Part shown: positions 16,478-24,799 of the stretch, piece by piece | Layout of the letters: every line of letters starts with the position of its first letter | How positions within the stretch are numbered: the stretch's first letter is position 1 | Source: an uncultured Oscillospiraceae bacterium | GTDB lineage: Bacteria; Bacillota; Clostridia; Oscillospirales; Oscillospiraceae | DNA length: 50,789 bases | Assembly (NCBI GenBank): GCA_934661735.1 | Contig: CAKUJN010000003.1 | Coordinates: 1 to 50,789, forward strand | Direction of reading: 5' to 3' | Position numbers and translations under genes: made by a program | Notes under the pieces: generated by a model | The model's database searches: none | What the model was told of the DNA's origin: nothing | What the model saw: the letters and a program-made list of their open reading frames with translations, nothing else

Positions 16478-17627
16478 CGTTTCCAAAATGCCGCGGCAGG
16501 GGCGGCCGCTTGCGGCGCGCATTGTGCTGCTGGTGCTGGTGATTGTGCTGGTGCTGGGCGGCTGCGCGCTGTATCTGTTCCGTGACCGGCTGAGTCTGGA
16601 CGCGGTGCGCCGCTGGCTGCACCAGCTGGATTCCAGCGCACAGCAGTCCGGCAGCGGCTTCACCTTCGACGCGCACAGCAGCAACCGCTACTGCGCCTTT
16701 CAGGGCGGCCTTGCCGTCGCGTCGGCCACGGGACTGAGCGTCTACGACGCCTCCGGCGAACAGACTGCGCTGGTTCAGCGCTCTTTAAGCGCGCCGGTCA
16801 TCGCCGCCGGCACGGATACGGTGCTGTGCTATGACGCGGGCGGCTACACGCTGGAAACCGTGCATCGCAGCAGGGGCCAGTGCCTGGATATTACATCCGC
16901 AAAGCCGATTCTGGACGCCGATATCTCCGCGCAGGACTGGGTCTGCTATTCCACGCAGGAGACCGGTTATAAAAGCGTCCTGTATGTCTACAATCCAAAC
17001 GGCGCGCTGACCTACCGCTGGCTTTCCTCAAGCCAGTATCTGCCGCTCTGCACGCTCAACAGCGACGGCACCTGCCTTGCGGCGGTTGCGCTCGGCCAGT
17101 CCGGCGGCATCTATGAAAGCCGTCTGCTGCTGTTCAGGACAGACTCGGAGGAGGTCTACCGCTCGTTTTCTCTGGGCGGCGAGCTGATTTACGACCTGCG
17201 CTTTTTCGGCGACAGCCTCATCTGCGTGGTCGGTGAGAGCAGCGTCATGTGGCTTCGCATGGACGGCACGCTGGCCGGACGCTACACCTACGGCGGCGTG
17301 TATCTCAAGGACTTTGATTTCGGCGGCGACGGATTTCTCACGCTCAGCCTGAATATGTATAGGGCAGGCAATCGCTGCACCATCGTCACGGCCGGCTCCG
17401 ACGGCATCGAACTCGGGAGCGCCGACGTCGCGGAGGAGCTGCTGGACGTATCGGTCTGCGGCAAATACGTCGCGGTTCTCACGGCGGGCAGCCTGACGGT
17501 TTACGACGAGACTATGCAGCCATACGCGCACTGGGAGAACAGCTCCGGCGCGACGGACGTCGTCCTGCGGCAGGACGGCTCGGCCATCCTGCTTTCCGAC
17601 GGGCATGGGGAGATTTGCAGACCCTGA
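16467..17627 (+). CDS. DUF5711-type membrane-anchored beta-propeller-like protein
   Basis: 386 aa. A basic N-terminus is followed by one membrane helix (about 16-40), then an extracytoplasmic region of some 340 residues with regular short beta-strand repeats (YDASG, LYVYNPNG, LLLFRTDS, SLTVYDE), consistent with a WD40/PQQ-like propeller. The pattern fits the clostridial DUF5711 family; function unknown. I start at 16467, inside the end of truA, because GGAGAGG lies nine bases upstream; a start eight codons earlier lacks a ribosome binding site. Confidence 0.72.
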   Translation: MSDNVSKMPRQGRPLAARIVLLVLVIVLVLGGCALYLFRDRLSLDAVRRWLHQLDSSAQQSGSGFTFDAHSSNRYCAFQGGLAVASATGLSVYDASGEQTALVQRSLSAPVIAAGTDTVLCYDAGGYTLETVHRSRGQCLDITSAKPILDADISAQDWVCYSTQETGYKSVLYVYNPNGALTYRWLSSSQYLPLCTLNSDGTCLAAVALGQSGGIYESRLLLFRTDSEEVYRSFSLGGELIYDLRFFGDSLICVVGESSVMWLRMDGTLAGRYTYGGVYLKDFDFGGDGFLTLSLNMYRAGNRCTIVTAGSDGIELGSADVAEELLDVSVCGKYVAVLTAGSLTVYDETMQPYAHWENSSGATDVVLRQDGSAILLSDGHGEICRP

Positions 17628-17659
17628 CAGAAACTGAACCGTCCGCCTGTATTTGGCGT

Positions 17660-17688
17660 ATGACAAAACCGGCGGCGCGTGATAAAAT
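17660..17688 (+). promoter_or_regulatory. Promoter of the ClpE-like gene
   Basis: ATGACA (17660-17665), 17-bp spacer, TAAAAT (17683-17688), then AAGGAG before the ATG at 17723. I see neither a CtsR tandem heptad nor a CIRCE element, so stress control is not evident. Confidence 0.55.
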
Positions 17689-17722
17689 GAAACAGCGATT
17701 CGCAATATAAGGAGTAACCCTG

Positions 17723-20053
17723 ATGAAACCAACCTTATGTTCAAGATGTAAGAAAAATCTGGCGGTGATCTTCATCACCAAAATCGAAAACGGCAATACC
17801 ATCAACGAGGGCCTGTGCCTCAAGTGCGCCAAGGAGCTCGGCATCGGGCCGGTGAACGACCTGATGCAGCGCATGGGCATCACCGACGAGGATCTGGAAA
17901 ACCTCAACGGCGAGATGTCCGACGCGCTCGGGAGTCTGGAGGGCATGCTCTCCGACCAGCCGGAGGCGGACGACGACGGCGACGACGAGGAAAATGAAAG
18001 CCAGACGGCGACGTTTCCGTTCCTCAACAAGCTGTTCGGTAACGCGCAGAACGCGGAAAATCTGCCCGCCGAGCCGGAGGAGCCGAAGGCGGATAAGGCG
18101 CCGCGCGGCGAAAAGCCCGCGGGAAAGAACAATAAGAAGCATAAATTCCTCGATACCTACTGCCAGGACCTGACGCAGAAGGCGCGCGATGGAAAGCTTG
18201 ACCGCATCGTCGGCCGCGAGGTGGAGACCGAGCGCGTCATTCAGATTCTCAACCGCCGGCAGAAGAACAATCCCTGCCTCATCGGCGAGCCCGGCGTCGG
18301 CAAGACGGCCATCGCCGAGGGCCTCGCCATCCGCATCGCGGCGGGCGACGTGCCGTATAAGCTGGCCGATAAGGAGGTCTATCTGATGGACCTGACGGCG
18401 CTGGTGGCGGGCACGCAGTTCCGCGGCCAGTTTGAAAGCCGCATGAAGGGCCTGATTGAGGAGGTCAAAAAGCTCGGCAATATCATTCTGGTCATCGACG
18501 AGGTTCACAATCTGGTCGGCGCGGGCGACGCGGAGGGCTCGATGAACGCGGCCAATATTCTCAAGCCCGCGCTCTCCCGCGGCGAGATTCAGGTCATCGG
18601 CGCGACGACGTTCAACGAATACCGCAAGCATATTGAAAAGGACTCCGCGCTCGAGCGCCGGTTCCAGCCTGTCACCGTGGCCGAGCCGACGATTGAGGAG
18701 GCGGTTGCCATCCTGCGCGGCATCGCGCACTATTATGAGACGTTCCACGGCGTCGTCATTTCCCCCGAGATCGCGCGGCAGGCCGTCATCCTGTCCGAGC
18801 GCTACATCACCGACCGCTTCCTGCCGGATAAGGCCATCGACCTGATCGACGAGGCGTGCTCGGATGTCAATCTGCGCAATCAGGCGCTGGGACAGCTGAT
18901 GGCCCTGCGCAAGGAGCATGCGGATCTGGATCTGGAGCTGAACATGCTGATGGAGAACACGGAAAAGTCGCAGGCGGACTATGAGCGCATGGCGACGCTC
19001 CGCAGCCGCAATCTTCAGCTGGATAAGCAGATTGCCCAGCTTGAGGCCGAGCCGAAGCCCGCGCTGACAATGGAGAATCTGGCGCGCATCATCGAGCTCT
19101 GGACGAAAATTCCGGCCAGCAAGATTCAGGCGCAGGAATACGAGCAGCTCTGCACGCTGGAGGACCGCCTGAAGGAGCACATCGTCGGACAGGACGAGGC
19201 GGTCTCAGCCGTTGCGCGTGCCATCCGCCGCAGCCGTGTCGGCATCAGTGCGAAAAAGCGCCCCGTGTCGTTCATCTTTGTCGGCTCGACGGGCGTCGGC
19301 AAGACGGAGCTGGTCAAGGTGCTGGCAAACGAGCTGTTCGAGTCGGTTGAATCGCTCATCCGTCTGGACATGTCCGAGTATATGGAAAAGCACAGCGTTT
19401 CCAAGATCATCGGCTCGCCCCCCGGCTACGTCGGCTATGACGAGGCCGGCCAGCTGACCGAAAAAATCCGGCGCAAGCCATATTCCGTCATCCTGTTTGA
19501 CGAGCTGGAAAAGGCGCATCCCGACGTGGTGAACATCCTGCTGCAAATTCTGGACGACGGACGCATCACCGACGCACAGGGCCGTGTGGTCAATTTTGAA
19601 AACACCATCATCATCATGACCTCCAACGCCGGCTCCGACCGCCGCGACGGCTCGGTCGGCTTCGGCCGCACCGTCTCCGAGCAGAGCCGCGAAAAGGCGC
19701 TCAAGGCGCTGGGCGAGTTCCTGCGGCCCGAGTTCATCAACCGCGTGGACGAGGTAGTCTGCTTCAACAAGCTGACGGAGGAAAATTTCCGCGGCATCGC
19801 CGCGATTATGCTCCGCGAGCTTCAGCAGGCGCTGGACGGCAGGGGAATCCGCTTTACCTGGGACGGGACGCTTGTCGACGCGCTGGTCAAGAAATCGTAT
19901 TCCGTCACCTATGGCGCGCGGAATCTGCGCCGCACCATCCAGCGCGAGCTGGAGGACCCGATTGCGGAAAAAATCATCGAGAGCTTCCAGAAGCCGATTT
20001 CTCAAATCGCCGCCTCCGGCGCGGATGGGGAAATCCTGCTTTCCGCTGAATAA
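17723..20053 (+). CDS. clpE: ClpE-like AAA+ unfoldase with N-terminal zinc finger
   Basis: 776-aa double AAA+ chaperone, presumably feeding ClpP. Instead of a Clp N-domain it begins with a C4 zinc finger (C6xxC9, C32xxC35) as in ClpE, followed by an acidic linker (about 70-135). Walker A of D1 is GEPGVGKT (188-195), and Walker B is [10 protein letters not shown] middle coiled-coil segment (about 395-445) follows, then D2 Walker A GSTGVGKT (521-528) and Walker [17 protein letters not shown] tripeptide (645-647) matches the [LIV]GF loop that docks onto ClpP. Good AAGGAG start. A terminator follows. ClpC is the main alternative name. Confidence 0.88.
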   Translation: MKPTLCSRCKKNLAVIFITKIENGNTINEGLCLKCAKELGIGPVNDLMQRMGITDEDLENLNGEMSDALGSLEGMLSDQPEADDDGDDEENESQTATFPFLNKLFGNAQNAENLPAEPEEPKADKAPRGEKPAGKNNKKHKFLDTYCQDLTQKARDGKLDRIVGREVETERVIQILNRRQKNNPCLIGEPGVGKTAIAEGLAIRIAAGDVPYKLADKEVYLMDLTALVAGTQFRGQFESRMKGLIEEVKKLGNIILVIDEVHNLVGAGDAEGSMNAANILKPALSRGEIQVIGATTFNEYRKHIEKDSALERRFQPVTVAEPTIEEAVAILRGIAHYYETFHGVVISPEIARQAVILSERYITDRFLPDKAIDLIDEACSDVNLRNQALGQLMALRKEHADLDLELNMLMENTEKSQADYERMATLRSRNLQLDKQIAQLEAEPKPALTMENLARIIELWTKIPASKIQAQEYEQLCTLEDRLKEHIVGQDEAVSAVARAIRRSRVGISAKKRPVSFIFVGSTGVGKTELVKVLANELFESVESLIRLDMSEYMEKHSVSKIIGSPPGYVGYDEAGQLTEKIRRKPYSVILFDELEKAHPDVVNILLQILDDGRITDAQGRVVNFENTIIIMTSNAGSDRRDGSVGFGRTVSEQSREKALKALGEFLRPEFINRVDEVVCFNKLTEENFRGIAAIMLRELQQALDGRGIRFTWDGTLVDALVKKSYSVTYGARNLRRTIQRELEDPIAEKIIESFQKPISQIAASGADGEILLSAE

Positions 20054-20060
20054 AAAAACA

Positions 20061-20091
20061 AATCCTCCGTATGAAAATACGGAGGATTTTT
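20061..20091. terminator. Terminator between clpE-like and DUF4177 genes
   Basis: Twelve-bp stem AATCCTCCGTAT / ATACGGAGGATT around GAAA, then T5; the arms also start with A-runs, so it can act for both convergent genes. Confidence 0.9.
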
Positions 20092-20105
20092 CACGCTCGC
20101 CTGTT

Positions 20106-20306
20106 TTATTTCTCTTTGCGGAACGTGATAATGAACGCACCCTTCAGCTGCGAGGAGGTTGCCATATAATCATAGGTGGCAAGCTCCCAGCCATCGGCGG
20201 CGCGCTCGTTCAGCAGGCGGTCCAGCTCGGCGGCGTCCTCGGGGGTCGCCTTGTCGGAGAACCACTTCACGCCCAGCATCAGAATTTCGGTTTTATAGGT
20301 GTACAT
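20106..20306 (-). CDS. DUF4177 family small protein
   Basis: 66 aa. It has the DUF4177 layout: YKTEIL at the start, a charged middle with LDRLLNERAADGWELATYDYM, and a closing FIITFRKE strand. The family is a small alpha/beta domain of unknown function. GGGAGG precedes the ATG. It converges on the ClpE-like gene, with 52 bp between, filled by a terminator. Confidence 0.85.
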   Translation of the reverse strand: MYTYKTEILMLGVKWFSDKATPEDAAELDRLLNERAADGWELATYDYMATSSQLKGAFIITFRKEK

Positions 20307-20344
20307 TTTGTCATTCCTCCCGTTTTTTGCAGAAATTTTTCACG

Positions 20345-20383
20345 TTTTTTCGCGATTTTTTCGCAGTTTTTTCGAAAAATTTT
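20345..20383. other. Phased T-tracts (probable DNA bend)
   Basis: Three T6 tracts start at 20345, 20356 and 20367, spaced 11 bp, followed by an AAAAATTTT tract. Tracts in phase with the helix repeat predict intrinsic curvature. The stretch lies about 40 bp upstream of the DUF4177 ATG (minus strand). Confidence 0.55.
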
Positions 20384-20432
20384 GGGTTTTGAAGCAATTT
20401 TTAGCGCTTTTCAGACGTGTTTTTCACGATTT

Positions 20433-20454
20433 CCGGTCCGATATTCCGGACCGG
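20433..20454. terminator. Hairpin downstream of DUF3169 gene
   Basis: Perfect 8-bp stem CCGGTCCG / CGGACCGG with a six-base loop, just beyond the minus-strand stop at 20459. There is no clean T-run, so termination strength is doubtful. Confidence 0.45.
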
Positions 20455-20458
20455 CACC

Positions 20459-21232
20459 TCAGATGAGGATGCCGCTTGCGTCCATTTTTTTACCCTTGAT
20501 CGCATAGGCCAGACATGTGGTCAGCCAGATGACGCTGACGGCGAAGATGGGCAGAAGGCCGGTGCGGAAGAACATATGGCTGAGCGTCATCAGAAGCCAC
20601 ATCGCGAGGCATGCGGTGTTTGCCGCGCGATAGGCGCTGAACGCTGCGGCGGCGATCTGCGCCTTTTCCGCCTCGTCACAGCTTTCCAGCCATTTTTTCT
20701 GGAATCTCAGATCATAGACGCTCCCGCGCTTTTCGGGGTAGAGCTGCTTGGCAAGATCAACCAGCCTCTGCGTGATGACAATCTGCGCGGCCAGAATGAC
20801 GAGAAATGAAATCAGCCCGATCAGAAATGCGGCAAACGTGTTATCCATAAAATAGCACATCATGCCGGAAAGGAAGAAAAACGAGACAATATTGATTGCA
20901 GAGACGGCGTTGAGCGCGTTGGAGAGCAGCTGGTCGACCGCGCGGAAGCCTTCGTCGCTGTCGTCCAGCGCGGCAATCCGCTTTTTTGCGGCGCGGATGC
21001 TGACAATCCCGCCGATGATCAGGCAGAGCGCCAGCGCCAGCAGAATATAGCTGCTGTAGTATGTAAAAAAGTGCCGCAGCGCGGCGCGCAGCGTATCCTG
21101 CCATGACGCACCCTCGGAATTGACGGACAGGATGCCAAACAGAATGCCGACGGCAAATGAACAGATGACGATCAGCAGGAAAAGCGGAAGCGCTTTCCGG
21201 TTTTCAGCCTTTGCGGATGTGGTGTCCTTCAT
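20459..21232 (-). CDS. DUF3169 family membrane protein
   Basis: 257 aa with about six hydrophobic segments (near residues 15-37, 60-80, 112-130, 132-155, 208-226, 228-245) and a charged cytosolic loop (82-108). DUF3169 proteins are characteristically encoded behind a small XRE-type regulator, as here. Their function is unknown; some neighbourhoods suggest antimicrobial or envelope stress. The start shares ATGA with the regulator's stop, so the two are translationally coupled. GAGGAGG stands upstream. Confidence 0.82.
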   Translation of the reverse strand: MKDTTSAKAENRKALPLFLLIVICSFAVGILFGILSVNSEGASWQDTLRAALRHFFTYYSSYILLALALCLIIGGIVSIRAAKKRIAALDDSDEGFRAVDQLLSNALNAVSAINIVSFFFLSGMMCYFMDNTFAAFLIGLISFLVILAAQIVITQRLVDLAKQLYPEKRGSVYDLRFQKKWLESCDEAEKAQIAAAAFSAYRAANTACLAMWLLMTLSHMFFRTGLLPIFAVSVIWLTTCLAYAIKGKKMDASGILI

Positions 21233-21441
21233 GTTTCATCTTCCTCCTCATAGGAAAAAATCTCCTCGACCGGTACGCCGAACACCCCTGCGATCTTCAG
21301 CGCCAGCGTGACCGACGGCGAATAATCGCCGCGCTCGATCATGCTGATGGTCTGGCGCGAGACGCGGACAAGCTGTCCCATCTCGCTCTGGTTGATGTTT
21401 TTTGCGGCACGGAATTCCTTCAGCCGGTTGTGCAGCGGCAA
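21229..21441 (-). CDS. XRE-family HTH transcriptional regulator
   Basis: 70 aa, essentially one helix-turn-helix domain: LKEFRAAKNINQSEMGQLVRVSRQTISMIERGDYSPSVTLALKIAGVFGVPVEEIF. This is the YozG/SinR-like short form found with small membrane proteins. It starts with TTG at 21441, supported by GGGAGG seven bases upstream. The promoter carries two inverted repeats, so autorepression is likely. It forms an operon with the DUF3169 gene. Confidence 0.92.
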   Translation of the reverse strand: MPLHNRLKEFRAAKNINQSEMGQLVRVSRQTISMIERGDYSPSVTLALKIAGVFGVPVEEIFSYEEEDET

Positions 21442-21472
21442 ATGTGATCCCTCCCTTGCAAGGAAAACCTGT

Positions 21473-21529
21473 CAAAATGACAAGTATCTTTGTCATTTTG
21501 ATTCTAGCACTGACAAGAAACCTTGTCAA
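21473..21529 (-). promoter_or_regulatory. XRE/DUF3169 promoter with two operator-like inverted repeats
   Basis: Minus strand: TTGACA (21529-21524), 17-bp spacer, TAGAAT (21506-21501). An inverted repeat TGACAAG-AAAC-CTTGTCA (21511-21528) covers the -35 and spacer. A second dyad, with 12-bp arms matching at 11 positions (21473-21500), covers the start region. Both share the half-site TGACAA, a plausible operator for the encoded XRE protein. Confidence 0.75.
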
Positions 21530-21532
21530 GAC

Positions 21533-21560
21533 AAAAATTCCCCGCTGCGGTGCAGCGGGG
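21533..21560 (-). terminator. rnpB terminator
   Basis: Minus strand: CCCCGCTGC / GCAGCGGGG with a 3-base loop, then a T5 run. It ends only four bp before the -35 of the XRE promoter. Confidence 0.8.
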
Positions 21561-21615
21561 TGCTGTTCTGCAAATGGATACAGGCAAGCGGCGCGCACAT
21601 TGCTGTGCGCGCCGC

Positions 21616-21968
21616 TCTGCGACCGAAGCTGTAAGCCGGGTTCTGTGATCGACAGTCATCTATCTAGGCGCATCGTTGCCGGTGCGCTCAAGCCACCTGG
21701 TCGGAGACAGCCGGGCGAGCCTTGTCTCCTGTGCGGTGTTGCTCCGGATAGAGTTTACAGCAATGGACGCTTTCACACGCCATTGGGTGCGCTCTTACCG
21801 CACCTTTCCACCCTTACTTACGGCATGCCGTAAGCGGTATATCTCTGTTGCACTTTTCCTCAGATCGCTCTGGGCGGGCGTTACCCGTTATCCTTGCCCT
21901 GCGGAGCCCGGACTTTCCTCATGCACGGCCTTTCGGCGCTGTGCCCGCGACTGTCCGTTCCGGTCGCC
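21616..21968 (-). ncRNA. rnpB: RNase P RNA (class A-like)
   Basis: The catalytic RNA of RNase P, which matures tRNA 5' ends. On the minus strand the universally conserved blocks are present: GAGGAAAGTCCGGGCTCC and GGGTAACGCCC near the 5' side, AGACAAGGCTCGCCCGG in the middle, and GAACCCGGCTTACAG close to the 3' end. The terminal helix P1 pairs GCGACCG with CGGTCGC. About 353 nt. The 5' end is set from the promoter and the 3' end from P1; both are approximate. A 12-bp hairpin (21588-21615) follows, then the terminator. Confidence 0.95.
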
Positions 21969-21973
21969 CGTCT

Positions 21974-22002
21974 ATTGTACGTTATATGACTGAAATTGTC
22001 AA
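21974..22002 (-). promoter_or_regulatory. rnpB promoter
   Basis: Minus strand: TTGACA (22002-21997), 17-bp spacer, TACAAT (21979-21974). Its -35 is five bp from the -35 of the divergent murD promoter. Confidence 0.85.
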
Positions 22003-22007
22003 ATGGA

Positions 22008-22036
22008 TTGCAATTGAATTTCTTTTCCGGTATAAT
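22008..22036 (+). promoter_or_regulatory. murD promoter
   Basis: TTGCAA (22008-22013), 17-bp spacer, TATAAT (22031-22036), 35 bp before the murD ATG. Confidence 0.8.
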
Positions 22037-22070
22037 CAGAGTATCATGAATTCGTAAAAGAGGCTGTGTC

Positions 22071-23447
22071 ATGAATGAACTCGTTGAGCGGTATTTTGCG
22101 CGCCTGCGCGGCAGGCGTGCGGCTGTGCTTGGCATCGGCGTGAGCAACCGGCCGCTGATCCGGCTGCTGCTGCAATATGGCGTGGATGTTACGGCGTATG
22201 ACAGGACGCCGCGGGAAGGACTGGATGAGGAGGTCCTCGCGCTGGAAGCGCAGGGCGCAAAGCTCCATGTGGGCGAAAACTATCTGGACGGACTGGAGGC
22301 GGACGTGATCTTCCGCACGCCGGGAATGCGTCCCGATCTGCCGCAGATCGCGCGGCTGACGGCGCGGGGCGCCGAGCTGACCAGCGAGATGGAGGCGTTT
22401 TTCGAGGTCTGCCCGTGCAGAATCATCGCCGTGACCGGCTCCGACGGCAAGACAACCACGACTACGCTGATTGCGAAAATCCTGGAGCACGCCGGACGGC
22501 GCGTCTGGCTGGGCGGCAATATCGGCACGCCGCTGCTGCCGCTGGCGGCGCAGATGGAGCCGGACGACGCTGCGGTCGTGGAGCTCAGCTCGTTCCAGCT
22601 GATGACCATGACGCGCTCGGCGGATGTGGCTGTCGTCACGAATCTGGCGCCAAACCATCTGGATATGCACCACGGTATGGAGGAATACGTTGCGGCAAAA
22701 AAGAACGTATTCCTGCACCAGAGCACGGACGGAAGGCTCGTTTTGAATCTGGACAACGGGATTACGCGCGGGTTTGCTGCCGAGGCGCGCGGAACGGTGG
22801 AGTTTTTCTCCCGCACGGCGCGGCCGGAGCGCGGCGTATATCTGGAAAACGGCGTGATTTACCGCAACGGCGTAAAAATCATGGACGCGGCGGATATCCG
22901 GATTCCGGGCGTACACAACATTGAAAATTATATGGCCGCGGCATGCGCGGTTGAAGGCCTTGCATCCGATGCGGACATCGACGCGGTGGCCCGCAGCTTC
23001 GGCGGCGTGGAGCACCGGATCGAGCTGGTGCGCGAGCTGGACGGCGTGCGCTATTACAATGACTCCATTGCGTCGAGCCCGACGCGCACAATTGCGGGCC
23101 TGCATTCGTTTGCACAGCCGGTCATCCTGATTGCGGGCGGCTATGACAAGCACATTCCGTTCGACGTACTGGGGCCGGAGATCTGCGCGCACGTCAAAAC
23201 GCTGATTCTGTGCGGCGCGACGGCGGATAAAATCCGCGCGGCGGTGCTTGCCGCACCGGCGTATGCCGAGGGACGGCCGGTCATTCTGGACGCGGAAAAT
23301 CTGGAACAGGCCGTTTCGCTGGCGCGGGAAAGCGCGCGGGCGGGGGATGTGGTGACGCTTTCGCCGGCCTGTGCGGCGTTCGATCAATTCAAAAACTTCA
23401 TGGTACGCGGCGAGACGTATAAAAAGCTGGTTCATGAGCTGAAATGA
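22071..23447 (+). CDS. murD: UDP-N-acetylmuramoyl-L-alanine--D-glutamate ligase
   Basis: 458 aa. MurD adds D-Glu to UDP-MurNAc-L-Ala in the cytosolic stage of peptidoglycan synthesis. The N-terminal Rossmann-like domain starts with AVLGIGVSNRPLI. The ATP loop is GSDGKTTTT (123-131), and the Mur ligase landmarks MEPDDAAVVELSSFQL, NLAPNHLDMH, GVHNIENYMAA and YNDSIASSPTRTIAGL follow. Length is normal. It stands alone rather than in a dcw cluster, with its own promoter, and ispD follows 13 bp downstream. Confidence 0.96.
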   Translation: MNELVERYFARLRGRRAAVLGIGVSNRPLIRLLLQYGVDVTAYDRTPREGLDEEVLALEAQGAKLHVGENYLDGLEADVIFRTPGMRPDLPQIARLTARGAELTSEMEAFFEVCPCRIIAVTGSDGKTTTTTLIAKILEHAGRRVWLGGNIGTPLLPLAAQMEPDDAAVVELSSFQLMTMTRSADVAVVTNLAPNHLDMHHGMEEYVAAKKNVFLHQSTDGRLVLNLDNGITRGFAAEARGTVEFFSRTARPERGVYLENGVIYRNGVKIMDAADIRIPGVHNIENYMAAACAVEGLASDADIDAVARSFGGVEHRIELVRELDGVRYYNDSIASSPTRTIAGLHSFAQPVILIAGGYDKHIPFDVLGPEICAHVKTLILCGATADKIRAAVLAAPAYAEGRPVILDAENLEQAVSLARESARAGDVVTLSPACAAFDQFKNFMVRGETYKKLVHELK

Positions 23448-23460
23448 CAGGAGTATGGAT

Positions 23461-24228
23461 ATGAAGCTGAGCAGTCTGTACAAAAAGGCGCTGCATGTCA
23501 AGCGGACGCTCCGCCATCCGTGGTGTACGGCGGTGATTGTTGCGGCGGGCTCCGCGTCGCGGATGGGCGGCGTGGATAAGATTCTGGCCGATCTGTGCGG
23601 CCAGCCGGTGCTGTGCCGGACGGTCGCGGCGTTTGAGCGCTGCGATCTGATCGACGAAATCGTCGTTGTGACGCGGCGGGAGCTTCTGGAACAGGTCAGC
23701 GCGCTGTGCGCGACCTATCCGAAGGTGCATCTGGTTGTGTGCGGCGGCGCGACGCGCGTGGACTCGGTCTGCGCGGGGATCGACGCGGTGTCGGAAAACA
23801 CGCAGCTGATTGCGGTGCATGACGGCGCGCGGCCGCTGGTGACGGACGAGGTCATTACGAAGGCGGCGGCAAAGGCGGCGAAATTCTCCGCGGCGGCGCC
23901 CGCGGTGCCCGTCAAGGACACAATCAAGGTGTCAGAGAACGGCGAGGTCGACCGGACACCCGACAGAAGCAGGCTCTTTGCCGTGCAGACGCCGCAGATT
24001 TTTGACGCGGACCTCCTGCGCGCGGCGCTTCAGAACGCAAAGGAGCGGCAGCTTCCGGTCACGGACGACTGCTCGGCGGTCGAGGCGCTGGGCATGAAGG
24101 TCCTTCTGACCGAAGGCGCGGAGGAAAATATCAAAATCACAACGCCGGTTGATCTGGAGCTGGCGCGGATTATCTGGAAGGAGCGGGAAAGATGCGCATC
24201 GGACACGGATACGACGTCCACCGGCTGA
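23461..24228 (+). CDS. ispD: 2-C-methyl-D-erythritol 4-phosphate cytidylyltransferase
   Basis: 255 aa. IspD makes CDP-methylerythritol in the MEP isoprenoid pathway. The nucleotide-binding motif is [14 protein letters not shown] (about 25-38); [16 protein letters not shown] and the [13 protein letters not shown] stretch follow. I start at the ATG at 23461, seven bases after AGGAG; an ATG two codons earlier touches the ribosome binding site. The protein has a basic leader of about 24 residues before the catalytic domain and a short unusual tail encoded in the 37-bp overlap with ispF. Confidence 0.95.
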   Translation: MKLSSLYKKALHVKRTLRHPWCTAVIVAAGSASRMGGVDKILADLCGQPVLCRTVAAFERCDLIDEIVVVTRRELLEQVSALCATYPKVHLVVCGGATRVDSVCAGIDAVSENTQLIAVHDGARPLVTDEVITKAAAKAAKFSAAAPAVPVKDTIKVSENGEVDRTPDRSRLFAVQTPQIFDADLLRAALQNAKERQLPVTDDCSAVEALGMKVLLTEGAEENIKITTPVDLELARIIWKERERCASDTDTTSTG

Positions 24229-24662
24229 CCGAGGGACGGAGACTCGTCCTTGGCGGTGTGGAAATCCCGTTTGAAAAGGGGCTCGACGGCCATTCGGACG
24301 CGGACGTGCTGCTGCACGCGGTCATGGACGCGCTGCTTGGCGCGGCGGCGCTGGGCGATATCGGAAAGCTGTTTCCCGATACGGATGAGCGCTATCGCGG
24401 CTGCTCAAGCATGCTGCTTCTGGAGCGTGTGGCGCTTGTGCTGCGCGAAAACGGCTTCCGCGCGGGCAATATCGACGCGACGCTGATTGCGCAGCGGCCG
24501 AAAATTGCGCCGTATACGGCGCAGATGGTCAGGAATATTGCCGGCGTGCTTGGAATTCCGGAGAGCCGCGTCAGCGTCAAGGCCACGACCGAGGAACATC
24601 TGGGCTTTACCGGAAGCGGCGAGGGCATGGCGGCGCACGCCGTATGCCTGCTGGAGGAATAG
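24192..24662 (+). CDS. ispF: 2-C-methyl-D-erythritol 2,4-cyclodiphosphate synthase
   Basis: 156 aa, normal length. IspF cyclises CDP-ME-2-phosphate with release of CMP. The metal ligands D8 and H10 (GYDVHRL) and H42 (VLLHAV) are present, as are [19 protein letters not shown], the ATLIAQRPK substrate strand and [16 protein letters not shown] near the C-terminus. It overlaps ispD by 37 bp in another frame. A strong terminator follows. Confidence 0.97.
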   Translation: MRIGHGYDVHRLTEGRRLVLGGVEIPFEKGLDGHSDADVLLHAVMDALLGAAALGDIGKLFPDTDERYRGCSSMLLLERVALVLRENGFRAGNIDATLIAQRPKIAPYTAQMVRNIAGVLGIPESRVSVKATTEEHLGFTGSGEGMAAHAVCLLEE

Positions 24663-24668
24663 AAAAAC

Positions 24669-24700
24669 GGAACCGGCAGAGAATTCTGCCGGTTCCTGTT
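24669..24700 (+). terminator. Terminator of murD-ispD-ispF
   Basis: Twelve-bp perfect stem GGAACCGGCAGA / TCTGCCGGTTCC around GAAT (24669-24696), followed by a T/G-rich run. Confidence 0.75.
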
Positions 24701-24729
24701 GGTTTGTGTGCAAGTGCGATGAAAATAGC

Positions 24730-24758
24730 TGGACAAACAGACAGAAAACTGGTATATT
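24730..24758 (+). promoter_or_regulatory. Promoter of the PfkB kinase gene
   Basis: TGGACA (24730-24735), 17-bp spacer, TATATT (24753-24758). Confidence 0.6.
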
Positions 24759-24799
24759 AAAAATGATGTAAAAATTCCAATGCGTTTGGAGGAGACGGA

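Noticed and set aside
17741..19180. 479-aa minus-strand frame opposite the ClpE-like gene
   Set aside because: Antisense to conserved AAA+ motifs; low-complexity Leu/Arg composition.
21402..21993. Plus-strand open frames across 21402-21993
   Set aside because: The region encodes RNase P RNA on the other strand; the frames have no ribosome binding sites.
22044..23501. 485-aa minus-strand frame opposite murD
   Set aside because: Antisense shadow of a complete MurD; no start signal and no family features.
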